Below are positions 8,962 through 19,481 of a stretch of 64,000 nt of DNA, piece after piece. This DNA is from Phallusia mammillata. Lineage: Eukaryota > Chordata > Ascidiacea > Phlebobranchia > Ascidiidae. Made by a program: the position numbers and the translations under genes. Location of the stretch: the NCBI GenBank assembly GCA_003260075.1, contig QLIY01000077.1:186001-250000 (forward strand), read 5' to 3'. The notes under the pieces were generated by a model, which worked only from the letters and a program-made list of their open reading frames with translations, did no database searches and was not told the DNA's origin. Numbering within the stretch: position 1 is the stretch's first letter; every line of letters begins with the position of its first letter.

Positions 8962-10942
8962 ATGGCGCGTCTTTTGCTTATTGCAGCTTTGGCTTTAATT
9001 GGAATCGCCGTCGTGGAATCGACAAGAAGTCTCAGTTCATCGGATGGTTTGTTAAAAAACTTTATTTCTTACAATTATTGTTCTTTAAATTTTACCAAAT
9101 TCATTGCAGCCGACGTTATAACTCGTTTTAAACTGTTAGGCCTGAAATGAAACAACTTTTCTATTTGGACTGCTAACTAAAAGTATAGTTTATTTTTTAA
9201 CGCTATTTCGTATTAAATTTTTAAGCAAACAACTTGCGAGCATATTTTTTCCAAATCCATGTGTTAAACACAATAAGCTTGAATTTTATGGTGTATAAAA
9301 AGCAGGTAATTGAACCAAAACTTAATGATCACTGCTTATATCTATATCTTAACGAAAATGTCATTAAATTACATTAACCACGGTACTTCAACGTCAAGTT
9401 ATATTTTATTTATTGCAGTTCGATGCGTCACATCCCGATGGGGCGGTTGGGGAACTTGTAAACGGTACCAGCAATGTAGACCATATAACTCCTACTGCAA
9501 AATGCGATGGCGAAAAGTTTTGTACCGGATTGGTATTACACGTTGTTCATCCTTCGAAATCAAAGGTTCGTCTTCGTTTTAACACTTGGTTGAGTCATTT
9601 TTAAGGCAATTGCTGGATACAAAATCAAGTTAATTTTAATAAACTGATTGCCTTTCTTTTTTGGTTTTGCTGATTTTAAAGTAAAACGTTTTTTTAGTAA
9701 GGTGTAGCCTACTTCCTGATTTGGTATGGCATGTTTTTAGGCGTTTTTTAACCAATTTTGACAAAACTTCTTGTCAAGCCACTTGGGCGCCGAGCTTTTT
9801 GGCGGAATCAACCGGCCTTTATCACTAATACTTGAACTTAGTGATAACACCCAAAAAAACGTATCCACTGTGTCTATCAACTCCAAACTTTCCAAATTGT
9901 ATGCAAGACTAGCCTGTGTGCGCGCCCCCCCCCCTCAAGCCACTTGGGCGCCGAGCTTTTTGGCGGAATCAACCGGCCTTTACCACTAATACTTGAACTT
10001 AGTGATAACACCTTATCAAAAAAACGTATCCACTGTGTCTATCAACTCCAAACATTCCAAACTGTATGCAAGACTAGCCTGTGATGCGCTGTCTGCAGCT
10101 TATCATTTATTGACTCGACGCTTTTACAAGACTAGCTTAATCTTGTCCATCCCTGAGGCCCCTAAATCGAATATTTAGCGGGGAAAAATGATTAGACTTT
10201 GGAGAGCCCGGTCTACACCACCAATACTACTGCTCACTGCAACTTGTTTTTCGTTAACTCCCGTTTTATATCTTGCAGTATGTTCCCCACCCCGACCAAG
10301 CAATCCAGTTCAGTCGCCAAGACCGAGCAACGATGACGATGATTCATCCGATTCTAGCGATTCCTCATCTGACAGCAGTTCGGATTCTAGCTCTTCTTCA
10401 TCCTCAAGTAGCAGCAGTTCCAGCAAAAGCTCAAAATCATCCAAATCTAGCAAAAGCTCCAAATCTTCGAAATCGCCAAAGAAGGGCTCCTCGAAATCAG
10501 GAAAGAGCAGTAACTCCAGTTCATCAAAATCAGGCAAGCGTGGTGGATCCGGTTCCTCGAAATCAGGAAGACGTGGTGGATCCGGTTCCTCGAAATCGGG
10601 AAGACGTGGGGGATCCGGTTCCTCGAAATCAGGAAGACGCGGAGGATCCGGTTCTTCCAAATCTGGACGTGGTGGATCCGGTTCCTCAAAATCAGGTGGA
10701 TCCAACAACAACCACTACAACTACAACAAAAGANATGACCACGTGGTGGATCCGGTTCCTCGAAATCGGGAGGACGTGGGGGATCCGGTTCTTCGAAATC
10801 AGGAAGACGTGGGGGATCCGGTTCCTCGAAATCAGGAAGACGCGGAGGATCCGGTTCTTCCAAATCTGGACGTGGTGGATCCGGTTCCTCAAAATCAGGT
10901 GGATCCAACAACAACCACTACAACTACAACAAAAGATGGTAG
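8962..10942 (+). CDS. secreted cysteine-, serine- and glycine-rich repeat protein
   Basis: Three exons join in phase: 8962-9046, 9419-9565 and 10279-10942. Exon 1 encodes a signal peptide (MARLLLIAALALIGIAVVES). Exon 2 encodes a small cysteine module containing RWGGWGTCKRYQQC; with one Cys at the start of exon 3 it has six cysteines, and W-GGW--C recalls a thrombospondin type 1 motif. Exon 3 starts with an acidic SD/DSSS block, then poly-Ser, SSK repeats and tandem GGSGSSKSGRR units, ending NNNHYNYNKRW and stop. A single N at 10734 joins two overlapping copies, which breaks the frame: the annotated exon 3 is not a multiple of three after phase. The left copy alone predicts about 230 aa. No named family recognised; Ser/Lys/Gly composition suggests an extracellular matrix, tunic or adhesive protein (inference). 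Confidence 0.75.
9775..10084. repeat. direct duplication around C run 9925-9934
   Basis: About 150 bases (tcaagccacttgggcgccg onward) occur on both sides of the run, with small indels such as an extra ttat in the right copy. It lies in intron 2 of the secreted repeat-protein gene. Confidence 0.85.
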
Positions 10943-11020
10943 ATTGTGGAAACGGCAAATATTTCTTGTTTAGTGGTGAAAATGTGGTGTTATAAAAAAA
11001 TTCCTGAATGCAAATTTATA

Positions 11021-11026
11021 AATAAA
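11021..11026 (+). terminator. poly(A) signal of the secreted repeat-protein gene
   Basis: AATAAA lies 79 bases after the stop codon at 10940-10942, in A/T-rich sequence. Confidence 0.6.
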
Positions 11027-12060
11027 AAAAGACAATAGAATTAGCAGCTCAATTTGCAAACTACAAACAATATTAATAAAGTTCAAAAACTCGTATGGAC
11101 CTTTAAAATTGAAGTTAATAAAATAACTGTGTTTTATACGTGATAAGTAGCAAACGTAATTACAACATTTGGCATTTAGTGAATTACAAACATAACGAAA
11201 GCAAAAAAATGTATCAAAGACCCCTGAAAATTTCATGGCTCTTTTCAATGTTGTCTTTTGGTCTTGCTTGTTCCTTGTATTGAATTACAGTTCAGTGGTG
11301 TGAACAATAAAACAAAGCACTCGCTTTATCTTTTGCCCTTGTGTCGTCTTTCAAATGAGGCTTCGTACATAAGGCCAGACACGTTTTATCGCATTTTGCA
11401 GGCAGTTTAGGCTTGATGTTGACTTTGGTAAAAGCAGTATTATTTAGGAATATTGAAAAGTCCACACACTTCAATACACTGCGAAACATTTTCGACAAAA
11501 CGAAATTAGTGGTATTGTTTTAAATGCAGAGATAGAATAAGTACATAGTTTAATTACGGCAAAACTGTAGTTTTGGCTCGAAACAATTCCAAATCTTCGG
11601 TATGTCATTTTGAAGTAAAAAGGGTTGTTATATTTTTGCCAAATGAGGGATTTTACTTTTAAAAGTCGCTTTACGAGCCTTTCATTTTCTAATATTAAGC
11701 AAATAAAAAACGATTCGCCCATTGAGGACACAAAGGATAATGGCTGTATATAGGCCTAAGTAATCTTAAGTGTGTTTAACGTTGTTGCATAACGAACAAC
11801 TCTATACGAGGAGACGCCGTATAAAACTGCTGACTAACACTGGACAAAATGTCAGTGTAAGCAGCGTCATCGGGCCGTAACACTCTTTTACCGGCTTAAA
11901 CCTTGTCGAAAAGAAAGCCATATGTTACACGTGGGTTCTGCTGTATGGTATTGTCAGCTTGTAGGTAGCAACCACCTATGTTTAGCCTACCTACGAGGTA
12001 TTAGCTCTACCGGTTAGAACAAACTGTATATCTGTATGTAAGCGTTTGCTGCCAGGCATA
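11027..12060. other. no gene seen
   Basis: Low-complexity AT-rich spacer. A 68-codon minus-strand frame at 11292-11498 has several cysteines but no splice or start support. From 11876 the sequence is the left copy of a block repeated at 12290. Confidence 0.4.
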
Positions 12061-12426
12061 ATATCAAGTTTATAGAGCTTTTCAGGCAAATGTATTTCTA
12101 TTCCGACGTTTCGACGTCCTATACAGGTCGTCATCATCAGGGTAGCCTATATAGCACTGTGTGCGTAATTACCTGAAGAGCTCTATAAACTTGTATATTT
12201 AATGTAGGGAAATAGTTTATATTTTTACGGTAAAGGTTTTTATAAGGAGTTAGGGAAAATTAGCTGTTTATTTATAACCCCCCCCCCCCGTAACACTCTT
12301 TTACCGGCTTAAACCTTGTCGAAAAGAAAGCCATACGTTACACGTGGGTTCTGCTATATGGTATTGTCAGCTTGTAGGTAGCAACCACCTATGTTTAGCC
12401 TAGCCTATGAGGTATTAGCTCTACCG
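11876..12426. repeat. block at 11876-12015 repeated at 12290-12426 beyond C run 12278-12289
   Basis: The gtaacactcttttaccggc block appears twice with minor changes (catatgtt versus catacgtt). The second copy is bounded on its right by another C run (12427-12438) followed by unrelated sequence, so this short piece is boxed in by two C runs. Confidence 0.75.
12065..12194 (-). repeat. small inverted-repeat element with a hammerhead-like core
   Basis: Arms caagtttatagagcttttca (12065 on) and the complement of tgaagagctctataaacttg (to 12194) face each other over about 75 bases. On the minus strand the interior reads CTGATGA (12134-12140), a helix-forming GACGACC and GGACGTC pair (6 of 7 bases pair), then GAAAC (12108-12112). 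That is the order of a hammerhead ribozyme core, but an extra T separates CTGATGA from the helix. Related motifs occur at 7683, 15911 and 58114-58175. Confidence 0.45.
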
Positions 12427-12438
12427 CCCCCCCCCCCC

Positions 12439-12687
12439 TTGCGTGATTTACCTTACCGCGTAATCACCATGCGTTGATGCGTCTGCAACCAGATTGTCAG
12501 GAAGGATGTAGGTTTCTCATAAACCTCTTCGCTGAGACATAACATGTTTTCCATACAGCCCCCCCCCCCTTGCGTGATTTACCTTACCGCGTAATCACCA
12601 TGCGTTGATGCGTCTGTATCCAGATTGTCAGGAAGGATGTAGGATTCTCAAAAACCTCTTCGCTGAGACATAACATGTTTCCCATAC
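12439..12687. repeat. direct duplication around C run 12559-12569
   Basis: The block 12439-12558 recurs at 12570-12687. Each copy holds the same 98-base possible minus-strand exon described separately. Confidence 0.85.
12588..12685 (-). CDS. possible short minus-strand first exon (present twice)
   Basis: From an ATG at 12685 the minus strand is open for 98 bases (beginning MGNMLCLSEEVFENPTSF) and ends at a GTAAGG donor. The left copy at 12457-12554 is also exactly 98 bases and open, with mostly mild amino-acid changes (Y/F, L/I, K/N). I could not find a following exon in phase and recognise no family. It could be chance. Confidence 0.2.
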
Positions 12688-12814
12688 AAGCTGTAATCTA
12701 ACAAGTCGTGTTCGTAAAAAGTTTTTCTTCAATACTTGGTCGCATTGCTATATTTCAATGCAGTTTGCAACCAGGGTCCAAAAGGCTTAATGGAAAGGGT
12801 GTAGGCAACAGCCG

Positions 12815-13822
12815 GAGTATCGCAAAACAGAGCCTTGTAGCGCCTATGAATTTCAAAATTCAAAACAGAAATTACTATTTTCGATCTGAGGAGTCTTATT
12901 GATTTAACTGGTGTGCAATTAAGCATTACTATTGTTGCTTCAAATCAGAAAAACGTTGCTGCTGGTTGTCTATTGTGATTTTGGCATTTCTGCTTTTTGA
13001 AGAATTGCGGGTCATCTAAAAAGGCGTAACAATGAGGTTTTTTGAAAAAAAAATCACTTAACTATCGCTGTCAGCGCTTGTTTGAACAACAGTCCTTCAA
13101 AAAATATGCTTTATAACGACTAAGAGCAAGTAGTTGCTCTAAAGTGCTCCCTAAAATTGCAGCGAAAACATTATTTAAACGTTTTGCAAACCGCTACAAC
13201 AGTCACAAATGTGCTACTATTTAGAAAGGTCGGTGAAAATGGTGCAAACGTTATCCCCAAACATTTTGAACGTCTTCGTTTTCCTTCAAAATTCTTCCAA
13301 TACATAACATCGGCCCCCCCCCCGAGTATCGCAAAACAGAGCCTTGTAGCGCCTATGAATTTCAAAATTCAGAACTGAAATTATTATTTTCGATCTGAGG
13401 GGTCTTACTAATTTAACTGGTGTGCAATTAAGCATTTCTATTGCTGCTTCAAATCAGAAACAAGTTGCTGATGATTGGTCAAAATAGGTTTGGGGATTTC
13501 TGTTTTTGATAGAAATGCGATCATCTAATCAGGCGTAACAATGAGGCTTTTTGAAAAAAATCACTTAACTATCGCTGTTAGCGCTTGTTTGAACAACAGC
13601 TCTTCAAAAAATACGTTTTGTAACGACTACGAGCACGTAGTTGCTCTAAAGTGCTTCCTAAAATTGCAGCGAAAACATTGACTAAACGTTTTGCAAAACG
13701 CTACAACAGTCACAAATGTGCTACTATTTAGAAAGGTCAGGGAAAATGGTGCAAACGTTATCCCCAAACATTCTGAACGTCTTCGTTTTTCTTCAAAATT
13801 CTTCCAATACATAACATCGACC
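12815..13822. repeat. about 500-bp direct duplication around C run 13314-13323
   Basis: This is the longest of the junction duplications: 12815-13313 recurs at 13324-13822 with scattered substitutions and small indels. It sits just upstream of the elongase start codon, so the elongase promoter region is represented twice. Confidence 0.85.
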
Positions 13823-13888
13823 AAACCAGTAACCAGTGTCATATTTTAGGTTTGGTTTAGATAATTCAAAATCAGATTGACTGCCACC

Positions 13889-16800
13889 ATGTGGAACACT
13901 GTGAATTATCTACTACAGAACTTTCATGACCGAAAACCGGGTAAGTTCATCTAACAGTGTTAAAAAAAATCTAAGCAAAAACCTCTCTATTCGACATAAA
14001 AGTAAGTAAATAAAGCTGTCCAGAGGAAAAACTCCTGTAGGCCTACAGTTCAGTGTTACCTTTTTTGTGTGAACCCAAATATTAAGCGTAAGTCAATCGT
14101 TCCCAACTGGGGAGGAAATTTAAAACTTCAGGCGAGAAATTTATGTGTTTGTAAATAGATATCTTAGCTCTGGGAATATAAGTTAATGATAGAAGGTTTG
14201 AAACCACTGGCGCAAACTAAAAGTGTCTCAAAACACACGTCATGATCTTTTTTGCTACAATAATTCGTAATTTGGAAACGTCGAAGAATACGTAACAGAT
14301 ATGGTATCTTATGTATTGAATAGCCTCACTGTTGTGTCGCAGATGAACGCACAAAAGACTGGTTTATGGTGGAAGGGCCATGGAGCGTTGTGATGGTGTT
14401 GGCAGTTTATCTGTGGTTTTGCGTGAACTGTAAGAAATTCATGGAAAAGCGCCCGGCGTTTGAATTCAAAAAAGTTTTGATGGCTTACAACATGGTGATG
14501 GTTCTTGTGTCCGCTTATACCGTTTACGAGGTGAATAGATTATAATTGAAAATTTTGAATGATTTGAGAAAGTATGTGTAAAACACATGTCTTTTGAAAG
14601 ATTATTTCATGCTTCATTTCTGGCGAACAACTATTTCAGTGTTAATCTGCAGCAGGCTTCAAACAATCTTCTTTTAAACACAATTTTGACTCTATTTGAA
14701 TAAGATTTTTTAAATACTGACGATGCCTTACCAGGGGAAATATATATATATATCTCCGTTTTAGGCTTATTTTGAGTAAGAAACGTTGCTACTTCAGTGT
14801 TGCTGTTTAAAAAGGTTATACACAGCTGTCGTTGACATTTACAAGCCTACTGTTGGAGGGATAGATTTTTTACCCACCAATATTATTTTTCTTAATCTGT
14901 GTTTGAATTTCAGTGTGTTACGGTGGCGTATCTTTCCGGCTACAGCTTCGTGTGTCAACCAGTGGACTTTTCCAACAGTCCGCTTGCGTTAAGGGTAAGT
15001 TGAAAACGTCTTTGATTTCAACTTTAGGCTATGTTCCCTATAACTATATGTTGAAATACTTTGTTGTTATGTTCACACCCGTGTGATTTGTACAATAACT
15101 GAAATCATTCTAGCTGTTAAAACACCTTGCAATGGCTCGTTTAAAAGTTGACTTGTTTAAAAAATTCATCGCAGAATTTTATTGCGACTTAACAGCAAAA
15201 ACTTGCCCATTTTTAGGCTTGGCTCATAATTTTTTAAATTTTGCAGCACTGCTGTTAAAAATAAATGTCTTAATGGGCTATAAAATAAATGTCGTCATGG
15301 GAGGTAATACACCATTTTTGTGATGGAATTACCGCGATAATGTTTTGTTGAATGCGACAGCTGTAAACAACCGGAAACATACTTCCGGATTTTGAAGTTT
15401 GCGCTCGAGTCACAGCAGTTACACGTTAAAACCAGGACCATAAAAAAATCTATAACAGCTTATCGTGCGCTGATCATTATTTATTGCAGTATAGACCTAC
15501 TTTAAATATGCCGATGTATGTACGGTATTGACGCAGAAAAACATGTAATTAGTTGCTGTAAGACGCACGAATTGCCTCTTTAACACTTAACACTTTTAAC
15601 GCAGGTTCGCTACAAAGTCCAGCCATTTCAATAAAGTTGTTAACTGATGGGTTGTGTTAGTCGGTTAGAAGTTTTTCGACTTCAGTCAAAGCCTTCATGG
15701 TGCCCTTGCACAATTTATTGCTAAAAATACTTCACAAACCTGGTTCACCAAATACTAAATACAACCTTGCGTTTCGAACAAGCAAATCGAAATAAGCATC
15801 CTTTGTGTTAATTTACAAAACCTTCGGAACACTACATACGGATCTATTTATAAGTTTAATGAAAAAACGGCCTAAATATATAAAAAAGCGACATGCTTTG
15901 GTATTGAAACGTTTCGGCAATTGCTCATGCCATCATCAGTAATATGAGGGGCCACATTGGTTGCAACCATTTGTAACCACTTGAGTCAAGTAAAAGATAA
16001 ATAATAAAAGTGCGAAACGTTTGATTAATAAAGCATATCGCTTTTTACGTCGATTTGGGCCGTTATTTTTCTTGTTTAACTTTGGATACAGAACCTTGTT
16101 ATTGCGTAGATGGCACGGGTTATTTGGATTTACTACCTCACCAAGTTTGTTGAGATGCTTGACACGGTTTTCTTCGTACTTCGCAAGAAGTTTTGTCAAG
16201 TGACCTTCCTGCATGTTTACCACCATCTTACGATGGCATTTAACGGGTGGCTGGGAGTAAAATACGTCGGAGGGGGTCAAGGTAAAAAATTAATAAACAA
16301 TGTTCTATTATAATGGACAAGTCAATTCTTATACTTTTCAATAAGACACTGAAGATTCTTGTATAAGCGAAATATATTTGTTTTTTTGCACGAAAACTAA
16401 CTGATTTTAGCATTAAACAAACGTTTCCAATCCTAATTAGATCATTTCTGTTTACCTCATAACACGACAAATACCTTTGGCGGACTTATGGGGTGACGGC
16501 TGCTGGGCTATAGCCTAACCATGCCCCCCCAATCCCTATGTTTTATTGCGTTTTTGCCCTACTAACGACATTTCTCCAGCGGTTTCCCAAAATTTGCCAG
16601 TAGCCTAATAAATAATTCGTTTAAGCAAATATGGCTATTTTTTGGTATTTAAATGAAACACATGCGGTCTCTTAAAACTACTTAGCGGTTACCCAAACCA
16701 AACCTTAAAAAAAACCTGCCTATAAGTATAGGAAACCCTTCAAGTTTCATCTAGAGGCTCCATACGACCCTAATCCGCCCTTGAAATTGACAACCAACAT

Positions 16801-17652
16801 AGTCATATAACACTTTCAACGTTACAACTTAGTTTTGATCTTATTTGTGAACAAACGCAGTCTGCCCAACACAGTAAATTGTTTTCTTTCAACATTTTTG
16901 TGCGTTTTCATCTACAAAGTGTGCCCGAACAAAACTATAATTTTTTAATGTGCCACGCCTTATAGGGCTAAATGTTGCGCTACAAGTCGTTTAAGTTTTT
17001 TAACAACCCTACCCTTTTCAGTCTTCTTGATCTGCGCTGCCAACTCTTTCATCCACGTTATAATGTATTTGTACTATTTGCTGTCGGCTTTCGGTCCTGA
17101 AGTAAGAAAACACCTCTGGTGGAAGAAATATCTCACTACTCTGCAACTTGTAAGAATATTTTGTCTTTCTAAAACGTAAATATACCTTACACAAACATAG
17201 TAGATTATGTCAAACATTATTAGAAAAATTAAGGGTGCTATTTTAAAACCAACTTTAAAGTTAATGCATTTTTCTTGTGCGGTCATTTTAATTACTGGGG
17301 CGAACTAGATTCTCATTTTGCCCCTTATTTGCTGGCAACAAAGTCATGTTTGAAGGCTACGTTCAGTTTCAACCAGCTGTTCGTGCTCTTTGTGCCACTT
17401 ATCGAAATTTATAATGTACCGCTGACGTGAGGTATGGTGTATTTTTCGTCTGATTGTATTCGTTTTGTTTTTCAGATACAATTCGTCACCATTTTAGCGC
17501 ATTCAACAGTGAATTTCTGTGTCGACTGTGACTTTCCAGACTGGATCAACATAATGTCGATTTTCTATGCAATTTCGCAATTTGTTCTCTTCGTTAACTT
17601 TTACAAACACGCTTATTCAAAAACCAAGCAAAGTGGGCTGAAATCCCAGTAA
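13889..17652 (+). CDS. ELOVL7: very-long-chain fatty acid elongase, ELOVL1/ELOVL7-like
   Basis: Six exons join in phase: 13889-13940, 14343-14530, 14914-14994, 16110-16281, 17022-17149 and 17476-17652, giving 265 aa, close to the 279-281 aa of vertebrate ELOVL1/7. The start sits in a good Kozak context (gccaccATGT). Visible ELO motifs: KFVEMLDT (about 119-126) and the di-iron histidine box HVYHH (142-146), then [11 protein letters not shown] and the WWKKYLT block. Family knowledge: ELOVLs are multi-pass ER proteins that condense malonyl-CoA with long-chain acyl-CoA. RKPxFEFKKV and NSPLALR fit the ELOVL1/7 branch better than ELOVL2/5 or 4. The C terminus ([10 protein letters not shown]) lacks an obvious dilysine ER signal. 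Gene complete; only the subfamily is uncertain. Confidence 0.92.
15911..15939 (-). repeat. hammerhead-like repeat motif
   Basis: The minus strand reads CTGATGA, one T, GGCA, an 8-base loop, TGCC, GAAAC: a perfect 4-bp helix between the two core boxes. It lies in elongase intron 3, in the same sense as the 12.1 kb copy. Confidence 0.4.
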
Positions 17653-17864
17653 TACCTCAAATGTTTTACATTTATTAAGTTTATGGAGCTTTTCTAGGAT
17701 ACACTAAATACAATTACTATTTTATGCTTGGCACCAGTAGCTTATATATATGTCTTACATTCCTGTTTAGTAAAATATGTACCGTTTAAGTCAGGGGTGT
17801 ACAACTTTTAGTGGATTATACCCATTATGCTAAATTATTGAACATGCTTTAATTGCATTGAAAT

Positions 17865-17870
17865 AATAAA
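17865..17870 (+). terminator. poly(A) signal of the elongase gene
   Basis: AATAAA lies about 213 bases after the elongase stop codon. Confidence 0.5.
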
Positions 17871-19481
17871 GCGGCCACAATTAAATTTCTCTATTTTAAG
17901 TCAAAACTTTTGCACAATTGTTTCGTTTTTGTTCATTTTAAAGAGTTTATACATGTAATGTATGCAGATTCAATTCCAATACAAGGTATGTGTTTACGCA
18001 GTGTGAACTGGTTTAGCCCTTGAGAAACATGCAATTTAGTAACAGAAAAGATTTGAAATTCGGTATTGATTACCAAGGAATTATAACAGACAAACCAACA
18101 GGGAATAAATTAGGAACCAATTTTCACGTTACAGGCCTCTTTTATAGCAATACCACTGACCGGTTTATGGTATGAGAAGCCATATGTTAAAGCACACGGG
18201 CAAAATACGGCAATTATACCAGTGTACCCTGAAACCGCGAATATATTTGTCTCCGCATGTTTGGTGGGAAAGTAGACAAACTTACAGGTCGAACTTTAGC
18301 CAACCTAAATAAAACCTTTGGTTTGTATCTTGGATATGCATGTCGTTTGTATACAACTAAACTTATATTCGACACTTCGAAACAACTAAAAACATTTAAG
18401 CTGCCCAAATTGCCTGACAATAACAGAAAATCGCCTGATAATAACATCAAATCTATCCACCAATTGTACCTTTCACTATTTCGCGCTTCAAAACGTTTTA
18501 ACGTTGCGCAGGTATTTCCGACTTATTTCATTCAACTAACAATATAAACTTTATAAAACTGAATCAAGTAACATTTTGGTGACAATCAGACTTATAGAAT
18601 CCTTATTTTGTATCTAGTTATCTAATTATCAAAGCATTGGGGAAAAACGGCTGAAGCCCAAACATTAAACAATGAGCATATTTATACAGTGGTGGGGTTC
18701 AAACTTTTTTTGTCAGCCGGTTCTATGAAAAAAGTCATACATCTTAGCCGGTTTTGTTGCCAAAAGTCCATTGACAGTAACCAGTAATGCTATCCGGTTG
18801 GCTGATCTCATAAAATTTCGTGAGACAGTTATATAGAACCGGTGCGAACCGTCTGAATCCCACCACTGTATTTAAAGTTAAACCAAATATTAGTTCAACA
18901 AAATGTTTGTACATTATTTTTTATTCGGAAGTGGTGAAAAATGCTACGCCTGTTTAGCGCCTTGGCAACAAGCGAAGCGCAAAACGCAGCCATCCGTGAC
19001 GGTTAATTTGATAGCGGTAAATACGTCAGAGACTCAGAGTAGTCGGATCTTTTTAGAATGCTGCGTTTTCCGCATTTTTGTCAGAGCGGTTTTCATGCGG
19101 AAATGGCTTTTAACTAGAAAAGTAGTTGTTGCAGCTATATATAGTTTTTTGCAGATAGCATGATAAAGCTTAATATTTGCTGGTTAATTGTTGTGTTAGA
19201 CGCTAATGTGATTTTAAACAGACCTAACTTTCAGAAGGCTTATTAGACCAAAAACAAATTGTAAACGTTGTCTTTTTAGAAAAATAAAACGTTTTCGTGT
19301 AACTTTAAAAGCAATATTGCTTGTATTTACGCTACTTTTTAGTATGTGTTTTTTGTATATTAACATATGTTTCTTTTCTTTGGGAAGTGATACTACATCA
19401 TGATTTAAATGCTGTCATACTGTGTATGTTAAACCTTTCAATGTGGAATTAATCAAGTGAAAAACAAATTGACTGACACCA
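17871..19481. other. spacer between elongase and Rab genes
   Basis: No supported exon. It contains the hAT MITE at 18687-18868. An isolated hAT-like end (caggggtgtacaac) at about 17814 has no partner I can find. Confidence 0.5.
18687..18868. mobile_element. hAT MITE, family 1, copy 1
   Basis: A 182-bp element with inverted ends CAGTGGTGGG and CCCACCACTG, and flanking octamers tatttata and tatttaaa (7 of 8 identical). The interior is shared with the copy at 22758 (including gtccattgacagtaa and gcgaacc). Non-autonomous. Confidence 0.85.

Noticed and set aside
9413-9604. Alternative frame of exon 2 (FDASHPDGAVGEL...)
   Set aside because: It does not match the phase-1 donor of the signal-peptide exon and lacks the ordered cysteines of the other frame.
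10310-10973. Long overlapping frames on both strands rich in DPPRLPDFEE or DPVPRNQED repeats
   Set aside because: They are other-frame readings of the GGSGSSKSGRR repeat tract; only the Ser/Gly/Lys frame joins in phase to the signal-peptide exon.
11292-11498. Cysteine-containing minus-strand frame that could suggest a small secreted peptide
   Set aside because: No signal peptide, no clear start context and no splice support.
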